This document shows positions 1 through 9,969 of a DNA stretch of 64,000 bases, piece by piece. The position numbers and the translations under genes are program-made. Position 1 is the first letter of the stretch. Every line of letters begins with the position of its first letter. A model generated the notes under the pieces. The model saw only the letters and a program-made list of their open reading frames with translations, was not told where the DNA came from and did not search any database. Source of the DNA: Atherinomorus stipes (taxonomy: Eukaryota > Chordata > Actinopteri > Atheriniformes > Atherinidae); assembly GCA_023101725.1 (NCBI GenBank), contig JALJCO010009099.1, forward strand, positions 62,001 to 126,000, given 5' to 3'.

Positions 1-1490
1 TGTGATAGATTTAATAATGAATTGGTACATTCCTATTGTAATAGTTCTTGTTGTTATTATGACCTCGGTAAACAGTTTAACAGGGAATCAGCTGTGGAAG
101 TTATATGGCGGGCCGGAAGAAGTGGAGATCATGAAAGGGCGCAGCTTGCCAGTTCTACAAGCAAGCCAACAAGCAATCCACTCGTCTGTTATCGGTTAAC
201 CTGCTCGTAAAACATTGGTGCACACGTCCCTACGCTCTACAGGCGTGGTTTCGGGTGGTGTGTTTTCTTTAAAATGTCACTTGCCCAAACAGTTTTCCAA
301 CATTGCCAACCCTAGCTTTAATTTAAAGGGTTCATTGTGCAAGTTTAAATGTTAAATGCCATTCTTTTCTTTCCTCCACATGCTTTAACAATTGCCTGAT
401 GTGTAGAATGCGCAGATCTTTATTCACTGCGGTTGTCTCTAATACTGTTTCGGTATGCTCAGTGCGAGAGTTTCTGGTACGAAGCCTCAAGGGGGCGCTT
501 GTGGGGGAGATGAGCTGCATGTTCTCGTCTGTCTGGCTGCGCCGGTGTTGTGTATTTCACCACCGCAGGTCTGTGCATGTTGAGACAACACTGACTGCTG
601 CTAAAAGATGGAAAACAAGTGCCTCCCAAACCACAATTCAGAGTCCAGTAAGACAAAGAAGAAAAGTTTTGTCTTGTGAAACGAAGAAAACCAAACTTGA
701 GTCTGACCAGCGCCGGAGTAAGACGGGAGAACTGAGCAGCTTTTTTTTTTTTTTTTTTTTTTAATGGAGGGAGCTCCGATCTACTCTGGGAATAAAACAG
801 ACCTGCAGTTAGCTTTCTTCTTACTAACAAGGTAAATGTGATGTATGACGGAAATAAGGATGCATAATATTGCAATGCTAAGTGTTGAGCATGGAAATGT
901 GGCTAAATGATAGCCATATGAATGTCCCTGGAGAAGAGACACACTTTGGCCACTTGTTGCATTTAGTTGATGCTGTAATTTTATAAGGTAATTGTGGTCT
1001 CAGCCTCTGATTTAGCTGGCTACAAGCCAGCGTTAGCCTGTTGTTACCGTTAGCATACATTACAGTTTGTCGGTTTTCTCTTTGGCATGCAGAAACATGT
1101 TTTCCCCCTTAAAGTAGTCAAAATGTGGAGTCATCAGGACACATGTTACTGTCTCACTGTATCTGAGAAGAGCTCATGCACAGAAAACTTGTTGCATCTG
1201 CAAATAATGTGTTTTGCGACACTGTTAGTATCATCAGCTGCTGCATCTAAGTGCCAATAGTTGGTGAAGGCACTCCCAAGCCCATGTGGTGAGACTGATC
1301 ATGATGGCATGACTACTCTTCCCATGCAGGGATGCCCGATGGCTCAAATGTCACCTGCATCCAACAGTGGTTTACACCTTTGACCCTGATACGTTGAGAT
1401 TTCCTGACTTACAGACAGTTTTCTCAATAATACAGTATGATTTGTAGATGCTGGGGAAAAAACAATATTTTCAAGCCTGCATTTTTAAAT
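1..1490. other. Left edge, no firm gene
   Basis: A short open frame at 2-199 (65 codons) encodes a hydrophobic segment followed by a polar tail. It may start before the window. I do not recognise it. Frames at 399-764 (+) and 459-875 (-) run through a 22-base T tract at 741-762 and share no family feature. A short stretch after TTCCCATGCAG near 1330 could be read as an exon, but nothing supports it. Confidence 0.3.
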
Positions 1491-1492
1491 AT

Positions 1493-1494
<2 letters not shown>

Positions 1495-1533
<39 letters not shown>
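1495..1533. repeat. (TA)n microsatellite
   Basis: About 38 bases of uninterrupted TA dinucleotides immediately left of the first Tc1-like element. Tc1 elements insert at TA, so the array may mark or have grown from the insertion site. Confidence 0.9.
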
Positions 1534-1535
<2 letters not shown>

Positions 1536-1854
1536 CATGGAAAAAAAAGTATTGAACACGTTAACATTTTTCTCAGAAAATATATTTCTGGTAGAGCTAT
1601 TGACATGAAATTTTCATCAGATGTCGGCAACAACCCAAGTAATGCAAACATATAAAGAAATCCAAATATTTATGTCCAAAAATGAAGTTATGTGTAATAT
1701 ATTGAAATGACACAGGGAAAAAGAACTGAACACATGAAGAAATGAAGGCGCAAAAAGATATAGAAAGCCAAAAAAGCAGCTGGAGTCTCTCAGTATTTAG
1801 AAAGTAATCCTGTCCCCCATCAGTGCAAAGTAATATCAGCTGGTTTTATCTTGA

Positions 1855-2785
1855 TTGATACCTTTAAAAAGGTTTCTCATCACCAAGGTGTCAGACAAGA
1901 AGCATTCCATGATGGGTAAAAGCAAAGAGCTGTCTAAAGACCTACACAACCTTATCATTGCACGACACATTGAAGGCATTGGTTCCAGGTGCATTTCTAA
2001 ACTCATGAAAGCTCCAGTGAGCACCATTTGGGCCATCATCTGGAAGAGGAAAGAACATGGCATCATCATAAATCGGCCACGGCCAGGTGCTCCTCACAAG
2101 ATTTCAGACAGAGGAGTCGGAACAATGATCAGAAAGGTTCTCCAGCAGCTCAGGACCACTCACGGGGAGCTTCAGAAAGACCTGGAATCAGCAGGTACAG
2201 TTGTTTCAGAGAAAACAAGAAGAAATGCACTCAACTGCCATGGCCTGCATGTCACCACGCAAGACTCCATTTCTAAAAAAAAAAAAAAAAAAAAAAAGCA
2301 AGTTGATGCTCATTTGAAGTTTGCAATACAGCATCTGGACAAACCCATGGCATTCTGGGAAATCATAGTCAGGTCAGATGAAACCAAAATTGAACTCTTC
2401 AGGTGTCATAAGACACAACATGCTTGGAGGAGAAATGGCACCTAACTTGACCTCCCAAACACTATAATAACAGTGAAGCTTGGGAACATCATGGTGGGGG
2501 CTGTTTTTTATCATGTGGGACTCGCAGACTTCATATATTAGAAGGAAGAATGAATTTCTCCATTCATTCTTCCTTCTAATATATGAAGTCTGCCAGTTCT
2601 TGACAAGAATCTGTTGCCATTTTTCAGCTCCTGAAGATAAAAAAAGAGGCTGTATCTTTCAGCAAGACAACCACCCCAAGCACACAGCCAAGGAAACACT
2701 CAACTGGTTAAAGAAAAAGAAAATATAGTTGCTAGAAAAGCCCGGTCAATCACCCCACTTGGATCCAATTAAAAAACTTTGAAAA
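1855..2785 (+). pseudogene. Tc1-like transposase pseudogene
   Basis: The first open part (1855-2445) carries the N-terminal helix-turn-helix region (GKSKELSKDLHNLI onward, a KLMKAPVSTIWAII recognition-helix-like block) and a GRPR-like basic stretch. The first catalytic Asp is kept in VRSDETKIELF. A frame after 2600 has the second Asp in FQQDNHPKHTAKET. The third motif, normally PIE, reads PIK near 2770, so the last catalytic acid is lost. An 18-base A run at about 2276-2297 adds a lysine stretch. Two stops, a frameshift and an inserted hairpin complete the loss. Confidence 0.85.
2525..2592. repeat. Perfect 31-bp inverted repeat with 6-nt loop
   Basis: Arms 2525-2555 and 2562-2592 are exact reverse complements, separated by TTCTCC. 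It lies inside the transposase pseudogene, where related elements would have unique coding sequence, so one arm is probably a reversed copy of the other. Confidence 0.97.
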
Positions 2786-3049
2786 AAAAACGAAGGTCAT
2801 AGAGGAGACCCCCCGAACCTTGAAGATTTGAAGGCAGTTTAGGTGGAAGAATGGGCCAAAATCACACCTGAGCAACGTATTCCACTGGTTTCTCCACACA
2901 GGAAGCATCTGGAGGCTGGAATCACCAACAAAGGTTTTTGCACTAAGTATTAAAAAAATTTCAGTAAGTATATTCAATACTTATTTCCTGTGTCATTTCA
3001 CTGTATTACATGTAACTTAATTTATGGACATAAATGTTAGGATTTCTTT

Positions 3050-3244
3050 GTGGGGATCTACGAGGAGGTGTTTAGTGAGTGGGGGTGTGATGAGGTGGCA
3101 AGTCTTCTACTTCAGTCTTTTGAAGTAGAAGACTTTTCCCCTCCAGAATCTCCTCAGCTAGACAATCTGGTGGTGGAGAGACAAGGTGGTCCTCAAACAT
3201 ATCAATTTGAGCCGTTAGCGTTTACCACAGTAATGTCTGATTGA
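3050..3244 (+). pseudogene. Small ORF remnant with a TYQFEPLA motif
   Basis: A 64-codon frame beginning at the broken right end of the Tc1 element, ending in GPQTYQFEPLAFTTVMSD. The Pro/Tyr-x-Phe-Glu-Pro pattern after an acidic segment resembles the region before the P2X7-like C-terminal domain found in many multicopy fish genes, but the match is a few residues only. A 15-bp hairpin lies in the middle. No downstream domain follows. I treat it as a fragment of unknown origin. Confidence 0.25.
3100..3135. repeat. Perfect 15-bp inverted repeat with 6-nt loop
   Basis: AAGTCTTCTACTTCA at 3100-3114 is the exact reverse complement of 3121-3135, with GTCTTT between. It has the same loop length as the hairpin 500 bases to the left. 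Confidence 0.95.
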
Positions 3245-3689
3245 CATCCATAAATATGAATCAGGGGGCATGTTTTTTTTTTGTTTTTTTTTGCTGTTGT
3301 TGTTGTTTTGCCTTGTTTTTGTTTGTTTGTTTTGCCTACGAGAGGAGTACCTGGCATTTTTTCATCTGGAGGTAGGGGATTGTGAAGTTTTTTTTTTTGT
3401 TATTATTTTTTCTTGACATAAGGAGCACAAATTACACATCTAAATCAAGTATGAAAAACAAAAACTGCTTTACCCTGCAGGAGGAGGTTTGAGTTATTTC
3501 TAAATCGCAAAATCCCAATTTTTTAAGAAATTAAAAATAAAAACTACTAACAGTTTAGGTGGTTTTCATCACAATATTTTAATACTGTTTTATTGATTAA
3601 AAAAATACACTTTTAAAGGTGCACTGCACTTTAGTGTTTCTCAAACGAGATATGTGTATACAGTATAATTGGTCCATTTCTGACCAAAC
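3245..3689. other. AT-rich spacer
   Basis: T-rich low-complexity DNA (3271-3335, TTG and GTTT runs; 3389-3412) and otherwise nothing recognisable. Confidence 0.6.
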
Positions 3690-3903
3690 TACACTACTCA
3701 CAAACACTTAGGGATATTCAACTTTCGGTTTTTCTAGAACAGAATGATGCAGAATAAATATTTAACCATTGAACAATGTACATGCGCATTATAAAGTATA
3801 TAGAAAGTGTAATTCAGTTCACCTGGAAAGGTTGAAGTGGATTTTAGATTTATTCTGACATCGTAGAAAAAGCCAAATATCCTTAACTTTTGTGAGTAGT
3901 GTA
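3690..3903. mobile_element. Tc1/mariner-type MITE, 214 bp
   Basis: Terminal inverted repeats of about 28 bp: TACACTACTCACAAA at the left, mirrored by TTTGTGAGTAGTGTA at the right, then GGATATT on both sides. Ends begin and finish with TA, the expected duplicated target. No coding content. Confidence 0.85.
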
Positions 3904-5289
3904 TATGTTAGGGTATATGTCAGAAATATTCTTGAGCATCTCTATGTATAAGAGAATATGTTCAACTTTGCTGGATAGGCTGACTAAATAGGAAGGGGAA
4001 AAAAAGTTAAATTACAGTCTTCTTCTAGAGAGAGCTACACCACCCCATATTGATGTCAAAGCACGGGGTTTGTCATAAGTGCAGCTGACCTTCACACCTT
4101 CGTTCCTCTCAGTAACCTCCCACCAGTCAGCTATGGCAGCCAAACCCAACATGCCTGGGTTTGGCTGCCTGTCTGGGTCAGAAAAGAGAGAGAGAAAAAA
4201 AAGATCCAGGATAACAGTAAATCCGAGAGGGCTTAGACCTGAGGCTACTCCTCCACACATCTTCCTTTGACAGATGTTAAATTGCTGGGAAAAAAAAAAA
4301 AAGGATCAAATAAAAGCAAGGCTGCAGCAACAGGAAATTAGAGTTATGTCATCATATTTATAGAAACCTGGCATCAACTTTAAAACACGCCAGAGATCAA
4401 GATATTTCCATTGATGGGTGGCCTGTTCAGATAACGTATTTCCAGCTGATAAAAAGGATAGAAATATCACTAAAACTGTTAAAGCTGCAGTAGCTCTGTA
4501 AGACTGACATGTTCAGAGATACAGTATCTCTCAGGAGACACGTCAATCTTGAGGAACAAATAGCTTTAACAGCTATAACAGATTTTTTTTTTTTTTTTTT
4601 TTTATCTTTGAGCAGTAACAACCATAGTTGGGAGTCCGGAGATTATTTACAAATTCTAGTTGACTTAATTAAACAATCTAACACCATTTTATAACTCAGC
4701 ATTTAAACAAGAATACAGGGTGGCATTTTTTAAATATTGCCGAATTGACATTAGTGTTGGATTTCTGATCTCTTTATCCTACAATCAGCAGCTTATTAGC
4801 AACATTAGCTGTACTGGCTGCTCGTTAAAATTTTCATGTTAAGCTCGCTTTACAACCTGTGACAGTTGACAGAAATTACACCTATGAAAACATGCTGTGT
4901 ATGAAAAAATGACAGCTAGCTTAGTTTGGAATGGTGACTGCAAGTTTGCAAATTTCTAAGTCGTCTGCACAATTACATTTCATACTGACATATGACCACA
5001 TTAAAGCGTAGCCTTGATAGCTAATGGTTGGACCTTTCTAAAGTCCTTCATATGCCTTTAACAAACTTTACAATGAAAGTATTTAATTTGCATTTTGTCT
5101 AGTAATCCAAATTATTTTGTAGGAGTTTTTAATGGACTTCAGCTTGGCATCAATGGGAACAAAACATATGGGTTTACATACCAATTTTGCTTGGGACGGA
5201 TCAACATAAATGGTTATAATTCAATATTTTCTTTACAAATGTGTCAGTTGAGGGTCCTGTTACTATATCTGAAATTAATTATGTGCCCC
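3904..5289. other. Intergenic DNA with a 14-bp hairpin
   Basis: No gene recognised. A perfect hairpin lies at 4135-4169 (arms GGCAGCCAAACCCA and its reverse complement, 7-nt loop). T and A runs occur at 4289-4303 and 4584-4603. Confidence 0.6.
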
Positions 5290-5405
5290 GACTACTTGGC
5301 TGCAGGGATATCCCTTTGGTCAAATGGTCAGGGCACATGGCTCTTTCTTCAAAGACTGGGCTTCAAACCCTGCCTGGGCCCTGCCATACAGACACATACA
5401 GTATA
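5290..5405 (+). mobile_element. tRNA-derived SINE fragment
   Basis: A tRNA-like head is visible: an A-box-like TGGTCAAATGGTCAG near 5318 and a B-box-like GGGCTTCAAACCC at 5358-5370. The preceding CTTGGCTGCAGGGATATC block is shared with the minus-strand copy at 20271-20420, so both belong to one family. The B box deviates from consensus, so this is an old copy. Confidence 0.6.
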
Positions 5406-5728
5406 TTGACGCTAACATCTCAGATGGAGAATCTGAAACTGCCAGTGAAAACTTGTGAGTAAAACCAGATCAGATGGGCTTCTGTTATGATTTCTGGAAT
5501 CTTATCTCATGTCCTGTGTGGTGTTGGTGTCTGCTATCCAGTCAAAAGTAGTTAAAAAGCTTTCCATCTCTGGAAATTACAATAGTCAGAAACTGTGGAC
5601 GAGTAAGGTCCACAGGGATTGGCATCATATGCACAGGGATGCCAAAGTCTAGTCCTTCAGAGCTACTTTCCTGCACATTTTTGTTGCATCCCAGCGCCAA
5701 CACACCTGAATCAAATAAATGGTTCATC

Positions 5729-5809
5729 ACCAGGCCTCTGCAGAGCTAAATTCTTCTTTCCACCAAACCCACTGGTGGAAACAGGACTTTAGCTCTGCAG
5801 AGGCCTGGT
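5729..5809. repeat. 22-bp perfect inverted repeat with an inner hairpin
   Basis: Arms 5729-5750 and 5788-5809 are exact reverse complements, and an inner 9-bp stem (TTTCCACCA/TGGTGGAAA) lies at 5757-5781. The inner stem recurs in reverse at about 9843-9858 (CGCTGGTGGAAACGGGGC), suggesting that these mark the left and right ends of a foldback element now split by other insertions. Confidence 0.8.
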
Positions 5810-5953
5810 CAGGTCGGGCGGGATCGGCAGGGGCACCGCTAGGAATGTAGGGCCCTATGAAAGACACTCATATTGGGCCCTCCTCCTTCAAAAAATTGAT
5901 GCAAAATTAAAACTGTTATAAAGAGTATTATTTACAGTTTTAATGTTTTTTTG

Positions 5954-6321
5954 TAGGGCTGTCAAAAAAAAATTATCCTGATTAATCGCTTTTATCACTT
6001 CTAGAACACATTTAGGATTAAAGGTGTCTCACCTGGAATGCTGCATTTATCTTCAGTAGACTCGACTACTCAAACCGTGTCCTTACATGTCTCCCTAAAG
6101 TCCTTCACAGTTTAGTCCAGAATGCTGCTGATCCTCACAGGCTGACTTCACAACTGTCTTATTGTGAGGCTGAAATTCAGGTCTGAGTCCTGGATTACTC
6201 CCAGATTTCTGGCTTGGTTTTAGCCTTTAAGTTATAAAACAAAAGTTAAGTACTAAAGAACAAAAAAAAATCTCTTGTTTGACAACAGGATTAATTTAGG
6301 ATTAATTTTTTGACAGTCCTA
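5954..6321. mobile_element. hAT-type MITE, 368 bp
   Basis: Ends TAGGGCTGTCAA and TTGACAGTCCTA are imperfect terminal repeats, followed on each side by ATTAATC-type sequence. The 8-bp flanks TTTTTTTG and ATTCTTTG agree at 6 of 8 positions, fitting a hAT target duplication. The TAGGGCTGTCAA...GATTAATCG ends belong to a common vertebrate hAT family. Confidence 0.7.
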
Positions 6322-6384
6322 ATTCTTTGTTGTTCCAAATTTCAACAAAGGAAAACTATCCTAACACGAAGTGGTGGTCATCTG

Positions 6385-7770
6385 ACTGAGAGGACAAGTT
6401 CTCAAAAACTTGTCCTTCAACATCTCTTTCAACATTTCTACTGAACTGAATCGGAACAAGGCTGCAGGTCCAGATGGTGTCAGTCCCAGAGTTCTCAAGA
6501 CCGGCTCAGAACAGCTATGTCCGGTTCTCCAGCACCTTTTTAACACCAGCCTGAGACAGAACAGAGTTCCTCTGCTGTGGACAACATCCTGTCTTGTTCC
6601 TGTCCCTAAAAACCCACAACCAGCTGAACCAAATGACTACAGACCAGTTGCCCTGACATCTCACATCATGAAAGTCCTGGAGAGACTCTTACTGGCTCAC
6701 CTCAACAAGCAAGTGAATACCTTTCAGGACCCATTACAGTTCGCATATCGTAATGGGCTTGGGGTTGAAGACGCCATCATCTTCCTGCTTCAGAGAGCCC
6801 ACTCTCATCTGGACCAGTCAGGCAGCACTTTGAGGGTCATGTTCTTTGATTTTTCAAGTGCCTTTAATACTGTTCAGCCTGCTTTGCTATGTCAGAAGCT
6901 CCATAACTTCCAGGTGGATCCCTCCACAACCACCTGGATTTACGACTACCCGAACAAACAGACCGCAGTTTGTGAGACTGAAAGGTTGTGTGTCTGAGAT
7001 GGTGGTCAGCAGCACTGGAGCACCACAAGGGACTGTACTCTCACCATTCCTCTTTACACTGTACACCTCAGACTTCCAGTACAACTCTGAGTTCTGTCAT
7101 CTGCAGAAATACTCTGATGACTCTGCAGTTGGGGTGTATCAGTGATGGACAAGAAGCCGAGTACAGGGAACTGGTCAATCAGTTTGTGAAATGGTGCGGT
7201 AACAATCAGCTCATCTGAAATACCAGCAAGACTAAAGAGATGATTGTTGACTTCAGGAGGAGCAAGAATAAGCAGCATAGTCCTGTCTACATCCTGGAAG
7301 AGGAGGTGGAGGTGGTGGAGAGCTACAAATACCTTGGAGTTCAGCTCGACAACAGACTCGACTGGAAATGCAACACTGACTACATCTACAAGTAAAAGGT
7401 CAGAGCAGACTCTACTTCTTAAGGAAGCTGAGATCATTCAACGTCTGCACCAAGATGTTGCAGAAAAGTGCAATTAGCTTTGCAGCCATCTGCTGGGGCA
7501 TCAGAATCAGAGACTTGAAGAAACTAAACAATCTGATCAAGAAAGCTGGTTCTGTGCTGAGAATAACTCTAGAGCCGCTGGAGCTGATCGTTCAAAAGAA
7601 TGCTGCACAAGCTGATGAAGATGATGGAGGACTCTTCCCATCCTCTCCACAACACGGTGAAGAATCAACAGTGTGTTCAGTGGGAGGCTGCGTCAAGTTT
7701 GCTGTAAGACGGAGAGATACAGAAATTCATTCCTGCCAGCAGCATCACCCTAAAGAACAAGACTAACTGA

Positions 7771-7804
<34 letters not shown>

Positions 7805-7877
7805 GTGAGCTTTTACAACATTGAGTTTCTCTTCTGGGATGAATAAAGTATTTTTCATTTAATTTCATTTAATTTCA
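6385..7877 (+). mobile_element. 5'-truncated L2-like LINE
   Basis: Non-LTR retrotransposon fragment holding the reverse transcriptase and the 3' end. Translated motifs in order: KAAGPDGVSPRVLK, NDYRPVALTSHIMK, catalytic FFDFSSAFN, GAPQGTVLSPFLFTLYTSDF, YSDDSA (catalytic motif, usually YADD/YTDD), then SYKYLGVQLDNRLDW. The frame changes near 6950-7000, near 7145 and near 7395, and a stop follows at 7216, so it is dead. The 3' end has GGGATGAATAAAGTATTTTT followed by a short tandem ATTTAATTTC tail, as in L2-type LINEs. No 5' ORF or endonuclease is present. Confidence 0.85.
6410..7400 (+). pseudogene. LINE reverse transcriptase pseudogene
   Basis: This is the coding part of the LINE above. The longest frame (6410-6997, 195 codons) spans RT blocks 0 to A and ends in a frameshifted stop; the next (6846-7145) continues through blocks B and C. 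All catalytic aspartates of the palm are still visible across the frames (FFDF, YSDD). Best explained as an L2/CR1-group RT; no host role is suggested. Confidence 0.85.
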
Positions 7878-9370
7878 TCTCTTTCATCACTTTTTCTGCC
7901 CATGCATCTCTCTTTTCATTCATTCAAACCTAAGAAGGCCCTGAGAAATGTAAGCCGAGAATGTAACAGTTGTTGCATTTATATAATGTACCAACAAATT
8001 ATATCGTCTAATTACATCAATTATCAGTTATGCTCAGTGTACACCTCACAGCTAGATTGCAAACAGGTACAGGTATTTATGGTGCAGCTCAAGCTGCTCA
8101 AATAAATGAACTGTCTTGAGAATGATCAAGATTTATAGATGTCTTTTGATGGCTGTAATTCAATCTAAAAAAATCTAACTGAACAATTTAAATTGTGACT
8201 TTGATTTTAATACAGGCTGCTGGTGGCTACTCAGTGTTTTCCTTTAACTATCCAGTATCCTGTACAAACAACTACAACTACAGGGCATTTTTATTTTGTA
8301 GAGATCATTATGTTAAAAAAAATAAATAAACAAAGTGTTTCAATTTTTATATAAAACATACTTCATTCTTATTTTTGGAAAGGTAAAATGAGACAAATTC
8401 CCACAGCAGACTCTGTAATGATGCTAACTGGTCCCATTGTTGCTTACCTTCTTTACTGGGACAGGAGAGGGGAGTGGGGGTTGAAGAGATGGGGCTGCTA
8501 CTGGTGGATCATCTTTTTACACATGATTAAGGAGGGACAAGGACAGTTATTTTATATGAGTATCTTGCTAAAAAATTAAAGCACTCAAGTGATGTTCTGA
8601 GAACTATATTTTGCCTGGTCTGGTTATGTAAATGTAAATTCTCAGCTCTATGTTTGCTTGGCTTCTGTTTTAGTTACAGACACACAACGGGCTCATTACA
8701 GATGCTGGAGAGTCCTGGTTTAATTTTTCTTTGAAAGACAAAAAGAGGGAAAATCACTTTCCGCTTAAGACGCACAGCACTACCCGGCATCATCAATCAT
8801 GTGATCCCACTTTCACCTTAAGGAGGATTAACTAAGTTGTAATAGTATGCAGATAGTTCGGTTTTTTCACTCAACAGGTTCATTTGAACAACTCAGGCAA
8901 CAAACCTTTCTTAAAAACTTGCTCACGCTTTGTTCGTCTCTTCTCTTTCTCCTTTCTTTCAGTTCTCATTTGAAAATCATACTTTGATTTCTTGGGGTGC
9001 TGTATTCTTCGACTGCAGATGGATTTTTTTTTCACACTGATGCTTATTTACACATTTTCTTGGTCAGTCGTTTCATTCGCTGTCACTCTGTCAAATAAAG
9101 TGCATGCAGCAATAAAGGCCCGATACCAGCAAACCGCTGTGCTGACCGGCAGGAACTGATGCACTGAGGCAGTTCCTAAGGACCAAACCATTTCTTGCAC
9201 TTTCATGGGGGTGGATTGATCAATATATTCATGCTTTGTTTTGCCGTTTACTGCTGAAAAACCCGCGAGAAAACGAAGGTAATTTATTCTACTATTGCAT
9301 TTTGTTGTTGTATTTGAAATGTATATAAACATATTATTTGGAATGAAGGTTTAATAATTTCCACAACTTT
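7878..9370. other. Interior of the CAGGGGC element; nothing coding
   Basis: AT-rich DNA without a recognisable protein or RNA. Frames at 9048-9332 and 7902-8105 show no family features. It is presumed interior of the nested DNA transposon, but could include further unrecognised insertions. Confidence 0.4.
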
Positions 9371-9404
9371 TGGGGCCCTCCACAGTCATGGGCCCTTGGA
9401 ATCT

Positions 9405-9405
<1 letters not shown>

Positions 9406-9438
<33 letters not shown>

Positions 9439-9443
9439 GGGGG
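9406..9443. repeat. C31-G7 homopolymer junction
   Basis: Thirty-one C followed directly by seven G. It falls where the right end of the CAGGGGC element should be. Such a strand-switching homopolymer is suspicious as an assembly or base-calling artefact. Confidence 0.95.
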
Positions 9444-9969
9444 CCGTTCTTTATTTTTTTCTGCGTAAAAAAGAAAAAGAAACGGGGGTCTGGCCTTCCC
9501 ACGGCTCACTGCTTTGGGCCTCTTTTTGGGGGTGCTAACTGATCCGGACAAAAGAGGTGGAGCTACAGTAACACACAGCAATTCATTGATTCGTTGAAAA
9601 ATCCATCACTTCCCACGTGACCCGGCGTAAAAACAAAGCAGGGGTTACTCCTTTGTTTCTGTCATGTGTGGTGGTGTGGTGCTTGGTTAAAAGGTGTTGC
9701 ACGGTGATGATGTCACATGATCACGTAGCAGCGCCATCCAGTTTATAATCCACCTTCAGGGTAAGGGTACAGTTTGCTGTGGGGACACCAACAACCCCAC
9801 CCCACCCCACCCGGCCTGACCCGACCGGACCCAACCCAGACCCGCTGGTGGAAACGGGGCTTAAATGGCATGTGCATGAGGGGAGCCATTTGATTTAGGT
9901 GTGTTGGAGAGAGTATGCTCTTAAAATTGCAGGATACTAGCTCTCGGGGACCAGACTTGGGCACCCCTG

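Larger units (their letters stand above)
1534..3052 (+). mobile_element. Decayed Tc1/mariner transposon with long inverted repeats
   Basis: DNA transposon moved by a DDE/D transposase. Inverted repeats of at least 65 bases are visible: left copy about 1657-1720, right copy about 2975-3051, both containing the shared blocks AAAGAAATCC and GAAATGACACAGG. The right end stops at about 3052, while the left element DNA extends further out to about 1534, so the right terminus is truncated or diverged. The interior codes a broken transposase, annotated separately. The element cannot be autonomous. Confidence 0.85.
5828..9436. mobile_element. CAGGGGC-ended DNA transposon, split by insertions
   Basis: The left end CAGGGGCACCGCTAGGAA is followed by GGGCCCT. 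The right side at 9370-9405 carries the mirrored GGGGCCC...GGGCCC...TTCC. The exact right terminus is replaced by a run of 31 C and 7 G (9406-9443). Fish genomes contain many elements starting CAGGGGC(G)...CTAGGAA...GGGCCC; I do not assign the superfamily. The interior holds a hAT MITE and a LINE, and the remainder (7880-9370) has no recognisable coding sequence. Confidence 0.55.
5634..9969. mobile_element. Composite: hAT-like outer element filled with nested insertions
   Basis: The left end CAGGGATGCCAAAGTCTAG and the right end, read in reverse as CAGGGGTGCCCAAGTCTGG, form terminal inverted repeats that continue for over 80 bases (both arms contain CAACACACCT and ATCAAAT). The outer element itself amounts to about 250 bp. 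All the rest between about 5756 and 9865 is later insertions. The flanks give no clean 8-bp target duplication (CATATGCA versus CACTAACA), so the hAT assignment rests on the ends. Confidence 0.65.

Noticed and set aside
399..764. 121-codon plus-strand frame and its 459-875 minus counterpart
   Set aside because: Both depend on the T22/A22 run to stay open at one end and show no recognisable motif.
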